Below the pieces are notes generated by a model, which had not been told where the DNA came from, made no database searches, and saw only the letters and a list, made by a program, of their open reading frames with translations. The position numbers and the translations under genes are program-made. Of a stretch of DNA of 64,000 nt, positions 58,406 to 64,000 are shown piece after piece (position 1 is the first letter of the stretch; every line of letters begins with the position of its first letter). This DNA comes from Lepisosteus oculatus (lineage: Eukaryota; Chordata; Actinopteri; Semionotiformes; Lepisosteidae): positions 3,831,605-3,895,604 of the forward strand of contig NC_090716.1 of the NCBI RefSeq assembly GCF_040954835.1. Direction: 5' to 3'.

Positions 58406-61400
58406 GGCTCATCATGTTAAACCCTCAGGAAAACAGGGCAAAAGAGGGCAAAGCCATACTAAAAAGTGGGAGCCTTCCTTGACGATTCCTCATTAACGAG
58501 GAAGATCAAATTCTAATTATGCGTTTCTCTCTGCTGGTTGCTATTTAAGGGCAGCCAATGGGATGAGCAGACAATGCAACAATGCTCATACACACACTCA
58601 CTGGCTCATGTACAGTCGAACACTGACACACACATTTTAGAAGAAAGAGGAACTAGGAAACTCTCTTTCAGATTCGGTTCCTCCATCTGGTTGCTCTGCA
58701 CCAGTGTGAAGGTACTGACTCCTCATGCTGAGTTCTGGGTTGAGCACTTACAATAGTGTGGTTAGGGGCTGGTGCACATTTCTGGGATGAAGCACAAAAG
58801 TGGTTTTATTTGGTGCGAGCAGGGAGGAGGGGGGAGTGGCGGACCGGGGTCGATCAGTTCCTTGTGCATCAGAAGACCTGAAGGCACCTTTGTTTTCAGC
58901 TGCCTCTCCAGGTGCTTTGCCTGGCAAGAGTCCTCAGTACCACCAGTCTGTTGCTGACGGGACACTGACGCAGAGATCTGCCACCACAAGCCTATTGCAG
59001 ACAGTGCAAAAGACAGTGCAAATTTGCTGCATAGGAATTAAACAGACACCTCGCTGCCTTTGAAATGAAACCAAATGTGAATTATTATTATTTGGTTTTA
59101 TCTGAAGAATCAGATTTAAAAAAAACAGATATTATTGGAAACACCTGCCTCAGTAGCCCTGGAATTTGGATCGTCCAGTACCCCCAAATCTGAGGACAGC
59201 AGTGTGCACTCTGAAGCACACCTCCCTCCAGTTTACACCAAATAAAATTCCCAGACTTCTCCAGAACTCTACAGCTCAAGTTGCGCTCATCACCATGGAT
59301 GTCATCATATGATTTATTTATTTTTGCCAGTGCCCACGTATTTTATGTCTAGAAAAAACTAAATGTTTTCCAATCGTAATTGTAAAATTATTTTACCTTT
59401 GCAACTTTGCACACCTTGCACTGGGATGGTGTCCTGGGAGCACCGTTAACGGCACCGTTAATTAATCATGGGGGCGGAATGTGAAAGAGGGTTTAAGGTG
59501 GGAGACAAAGTGCGTCCTGCTGGGAACTCAGCTGAGCATGGCATTGTGGGAGCTGACGTCACTGTCATGTGGTGGCGGGAGCACAGCTGTCAAAAATATC
59601 TGACACACACTGCAGATCGCAGCTCTGTCCCCTCTGAAAATGCAGAATATCTACAGACCATGCATAAAATGTAGATTTGCATTCTCTAAGAAATATGCAA
59701 GCCCCTTTTTTATCTTTTTTTAGACATGATCACACAAAGTAGAAGAACTGTGCATTCAACAAGGAAGGCAGGTCAGGAATTCCCTATGTAGGAATTACAG
59801 CGTGTTCAAATCCACATGAATATTTGTAGGGTTTTTTTTTTGCGTGTAAGAAAGTGAAATATCATGCATGTCATGCATATCTGCACTTACGTTTTCCCAA
59901 CAGCTTTGTGTTGCGGAGTCCTTCCTGTAAGCTCAGGAAGTTCGTTACATCTGCAGATGTGCTCCGTCTTACGCAATTCCTCCCAGGACTGCTCTGGCCT
60001 CCTTCGACGTACAGGAGCTGAACAGGGCAAGTGATGTGGTCAGCTGTGGACAAGCATGACCAGACTGTGCTGCACAATTAGCCCGAGAAGACTTTTCAGA
60101 TATTTGTTTGCCTTTTGGTTGTTGGGTTTCACAGCTGCAAGTCTGCTGCACAAGAAAAAAAACTTTCTCCACCTCCATCTGCACTGCTTATTAACAAGAG
60201 CAATGCAGGAGTCTTTACTTACATCCATTATTCCATTATTTGTGAAAGTAAAGCTGCATTACAAAGGATGCATTAACAGTTTGAATAATCACCGGTATCT
60301 GTTTAGTTACATTTCTTTAAAAACTTACATGTGTTTATTAATGTATTTTGTTTTTCAAAAAAACATTTCATTTGTAAAAACACCTTATAAAATCACTAGA
60401 AGCAGCCATAAGAAGCTGACAGTCCTGCAAAATATTCAGAGAATATACTTTAAGCCCAGTTTGCCACCTGGCCGTACATACAGAAAACAGCCTGTCAATA
60501 TCTATACTGCGGAGTAGGGATTCTGGACACAAAGGAAATACGCAGCGTTATATCTGATGGATGTTTTTCCGACGAGACTAAGAAATTTCCAAAGGGACTT
60601 TTTAAAAAAGAATAAGGCATGCACTGCAATTGCAGAAATCATACTGGGGTTCTCCAAGCACAGGCTTAAGGAAGCAGACAGGATCTGAATGCTGATGGCA
60701 CTCATGGCTGCTGTGCAAGAGCCTCAGGTGACAGTTAGGATTTCTGCTCCTGTCTGCTGCCTGATTTCTCCATCTTTGTCATCTTGAGTGGACAGCCTCT
60801 ACGGACATTTCCATCGCTTACACAAGGCCATTGAGAAACACTGGTGCTCTTGCTGAAACGACAATGGGAGGAAAACCCAGAGCAAGCAGAATGGGATGTT
60901 TCCAAACACAAACGGGGATGGAATGCAAAAACGTGGTTAACTTACACCCATACAGCAAAACAAGAAACTGTTTTTTTCAGCCATGCATACAAGCTCACTG
61001 GGCAGAATATTAAGGAACCCAGTGTCATTCCCCACGAGTTATGTGTTAGGGCAGGAAGAGCTGGATCAGGAGATAGCATGTAATCCGCAAGATTTTGAAA
61101 TGTCTGCAGCACCAATCCCAGTGAACAAGCATAAAAACTGAAGGAAATCGATGACATGTTTTAACATGACAGTATGATCATGAAATGGAGGAAATCTTGT
61201 AGGACATATTTTAAAAATACAAAATTGCATTGCAGAGACTGCAAGAGATGCAATGCAAGTCCTGTGGTGTCTGAAAATAACACAGAATTTTGTATTGAAA
61301 TTGTCAGTTTTATAGCCTGTGTATGTCTGATTTATTGACTTCTTTACACAAATCTTATGAGAAATATAATAACAATTGCCTTTATATGGTCCTTTATCCT

Positions 61401-63549
61401 CTAATAGGGTCCCAAAGGTCTAATAGTTATAGGAAGTTCTAAGTTAGGTTATATTATTTTTGGCGTGATGAAGTAAATATAGTAGTGTTTCAATGAGCCC
61501 AGATAGAGAAGCTCTGATCACCAAGAAGAATTTGGGACACAGCTTTAAATTTAGTCTAAAGAAACGCAGGGGTCTTGAGCACTAGCGATTTATTAATTTG
61601 ATGAGCTCAGTGTTTTTCTCTTCCACTGACAGCAGTGTGATTTTGGGGTTTCTGCAGCAGTGTCTCTGAAACCAGGCTGATAACTCTACGGGGCTCGAGT
61701 GACACTAGTTTATACTCTGAGCAGCACAGTTTAAACCATTAACATTATTTCTTCTGAAGGTCTACATGAATCGCAAACCGATGAACAATGACTTGGGTAT
61801 ATACAGCAGCTATAAAACAATCTGAATTCATTTTCAGTTTTAAGTTTGAACTTTTTACACCTTTCAGCGACAGGAACAGCGAATGTGTGATTATTTATTT
61901 CTAGCTTGAGCTCAGCATAGGATGATATTTCTATATGTAAAAATGTTTAGTGTCTGCGCCAGGCTTTTAAAGATTACTTTTGCAAATAATGTGCGTGTTT
62001 TCTCCTGCATACCTCTAGGCAGAGAATTTGGTTTATAACAGAAAAAAACACAAATACAGAAAACCGAGGGAAGAGTCTTCTCATCTGCTTTGATAAACTG
62101 TCACAGAAGAGGAAAGCTTCTAAGTCAATTGAAGTCCATCATATCCTCAGCTCAACAGTTTTAGGGCATTGTAAATGAGAAATTCTGTGTTGTAATATAC
62201 ACATTCAGTAGTGTGACCAAATTTAGGGCCAGGGCATCATTGAGCTTCTTGACTTCTGAGTTTTATTAAGAAAAATGGGAAGAATTCGAAATGCCATCCT
62301 CTGCAAACTACAAAAAAGGGTAAGTTTAATTTTTTACCTTATACGTTTAAAAACATATGCTTCTAAATTATCTATGGAAAATTGTAGAATATTAAGTAAT
62401 CAAGTTTGCAGACTGAGTAAATCTCAGTTATCAAAAAGAAAGAGGTTTTGCAAAGACTTGTGGACTGAGCCTGCAAAAGTCCCTAAAGTGGCTTTAGGAT
62501 CTTTGATCCAATGGTACTTCAAGGTTTTCTGTTTTCCACTCACTCTCACGAATATGGTTAAGAGTCTAAAGCAAGATTGGCTCAATTCTGATTAAAAGGG
62601 CGATAGGGTAATAAAAAAAAACCTTTAGCCTACAGTTAGGATGCTATATATAAATGTATGTGTGTCAATAACAGTAAATGTGTGTACATATACAGATATA
62701 TATACACTGTACGTGTGACTGTGTCTTATCTGACACCACCAGATCTTTAGATTATTATTTGAGGCTGATATGCTTGGAAATTAATTATAAAGTGAGGTTG
62801 TCTCACTCTTACCAGTCCATTAATGGACTAAACAGCTGCAATGTCGAAGACGGTCTTTTCACACCTCTGAGTACCACTGACGTGGGCAGAGTTCCATCAC
62901 ACCCATCTCTCAGCTTTCACCCGCTCTCACTTCAAACTCTCCAGCACAACGGGGACCTGCCACGAGGCTGGTGTTTTCATTTTTCGGTCATTTTCTTTTC
63001 AGTTATGCATGCCTAACAGTCCCTTAACATCCTGCGTGCGTGCGGGCGCTGATCTCGGGATGTTGTCCCGCTGTCTTGGGGCCGAGACGGAGGTTCATGT
63101 CAACACGTGGAAACATACAGCTTCAAGCTCCATCGTTTATTCGCCGCGGCTGGATTTTCGATTCTGATAAATGCTGCCCTCTTCCTCGAGACTAGTACTT
63201 GCTGCTCAAGGATTGATTGCGTATCACACTTTAGGGAAAGAAATTAAGCTTACCGTGGGATTGTTAGAAATTAAGGCTTCTGAAATCTCACCACTTTCCA
63301 GTCATTATACATGTTGGAAGACTGACAGCCTGCTTATCACCAAAGAGTGGGCAGACAGCCATCAACGTGAGTCTGGAAGACAAGGGGGTTAACCTATGTA
63401 CTGTAGGTCATGTAACATGAAAATTGAAACTAAACTAAACTAAACTTTTAACATTGATGAGGTACATGTTTTTGCAGGTATCTCCAATACGTTCGTTGAT
63501 CTGGAGCGATTTTTCTGCAACGCATCTATTATTTTTGATGATGACAGGG

Positions 63550-64000
63550 GATGATGTTCAACCAGAGGACGTCAGGGCTCTCAGCGAGACTCAGTTGCAA
63601 GACTGCTCTCTCCCTCCGCACCTGTTTCTTACAGTCAATGGCACGACCCCTCAAGCGTGCACAGGAAGGGTTTTTACTTTTCCCCCACCAGCCACCTGAC
63701 AGAGTCAGAAGGAAACGCGGCGGGGAGCCCTGCCGGAGCTCTTCTCTGGCCTTGCGCCGCGGTATACACACCGCTCTGGAGGAAATAAACGCGCGCCCTT
63801 CGGTCTCGGAACTGCACCCGACTCGAATCATATCCACACAGACCGCTTGCTAATTTCAGTCTCGTTTTATTACCGCTGCGCGTGTATTTTTTTTTTTCCT
63901 GACGCACAGTCTTCCTTTTTTGAAGGACAGAACACAGCAGTCGGTGCTCATTGACGTTTTGCAAGAGCGGAGCTCAGCCTGCAGGCGCTCCACGTGTTGT
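63550..64000. promoter_or_regulatory. CpG-rich right edge (possible start of the next gene)
   Basis: CpG frequency rises from about 63030 and is high at 63700-63830 ('gaaacgcggcggggagcc', 'cttgcgccgcggtatac', 'aataaacgcgcgcccttcgg'). In human the next gene on this side is SLC39A13, pointing away from SPI1. No ZIP13 coding sequence is visible here, so this may be its promoter or an unrelated CpG patch. Confidence 0.4.

Larger units (their letters stand above)
53201..63000. other. SPI1 upstream region, distal part
   Basis: No gene recognised. Contains copy B of the unclassified repeat (54421-54761) and a SINE (58260-58405). Long AT-rich stretches (54.9-57.7 and 59.0-62.7 kb) show nothing I can name. 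Confidence 0.6.

Noticed and set aside
62275-62595. A 106-codon plus-strand frame starting MGRIRNAILCKLQKR
   Set aside because: AT-rich sequence, no recognised similarity, no splice or promoter context.
1-64000. CRISPR arrays, operons, riboswitches and phage or plasmid features
   Set aside because: The window is vertebrate nuclear DNA. The tandem arrays have no unique spacers.

Overview
This is vertebrate nuclear DNA: short coding exons with GT/AG borders, long introns, and many degenerate interspersed repeats. The repeat types (tRNA-headed SINEs, CR1-like LINE tails, a repeat with an 'AAAGCGCTTTACA' core) and the protein sequences point to a ray-finned fish. The human-like linkage of the two genes and the CR1-type tails would suit a non-teleost such as a gar or bowfin, but that is inference. 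No prokaryotic, organellar or viral gene was recognised.

Two protein genes are supported, both on the minus strand. At 1-21.3 kb lies the 5' part of MYBPC3 (cardiac myosin-binding protein C): eleven coding exons whose phases all agree, giving the first 417 residues (C0, Pro/Ala linker, C1, M-domain with tri-helix segment, start of C2). The gene runs off the left edge. At 28.4-41.5 kb lies a complete SPI1 (PU.1), five coding exons giving 275 residues, with an acidic activation domain, a PEST-like linker and an ETS domain. The exon ends were set by protein similarity recalled from the families, phase continuity and splice signals; no transcript was seen. The MYBPC3-SPI1 order and orientation match the human 11p11.2 neighbourhood.

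Region by region: 0.5-21.3 kb is MYBPC3 with repeat-rich introns. A 320-bp direct duplication brackets exon 6, and an unknown repeat ends 28 bp from the exon 4 donor. 21.3-21.6 kb is the MYBPC3 5' flank, with a G-quadruplex motif and a MEF2/TATA-like site. 21.6-28.2 kb is a spacer with CR1 and SINE remnants. 28.2-41.5 kb is SPI1, with CpG-rich patches at exon 3/intron 3 and in intron 2, and a minisatellite grown inside a SINE in intron 2. 41.5-64 kb is the SPI1 upstream region with no recognisable gene. It holds tandem repeats, SINEs, a CpG-rich patch near 52.2 kb and a CpG-rich right edge that may be the start of the next gene.

The two genes do not act in one pathway: MYBPC3 is a sarcomere protein and SPI1 a myeloid/B-cell transcription factor. 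I found no new protein system. The unusual material is structural: the duplication around exon 6, the loss of two of the three PKA-type sites in the cMyBP-C M-domain, the SINE-born minisatellite, and a repeat family present in two opposite-facing copies 40 kb apart.
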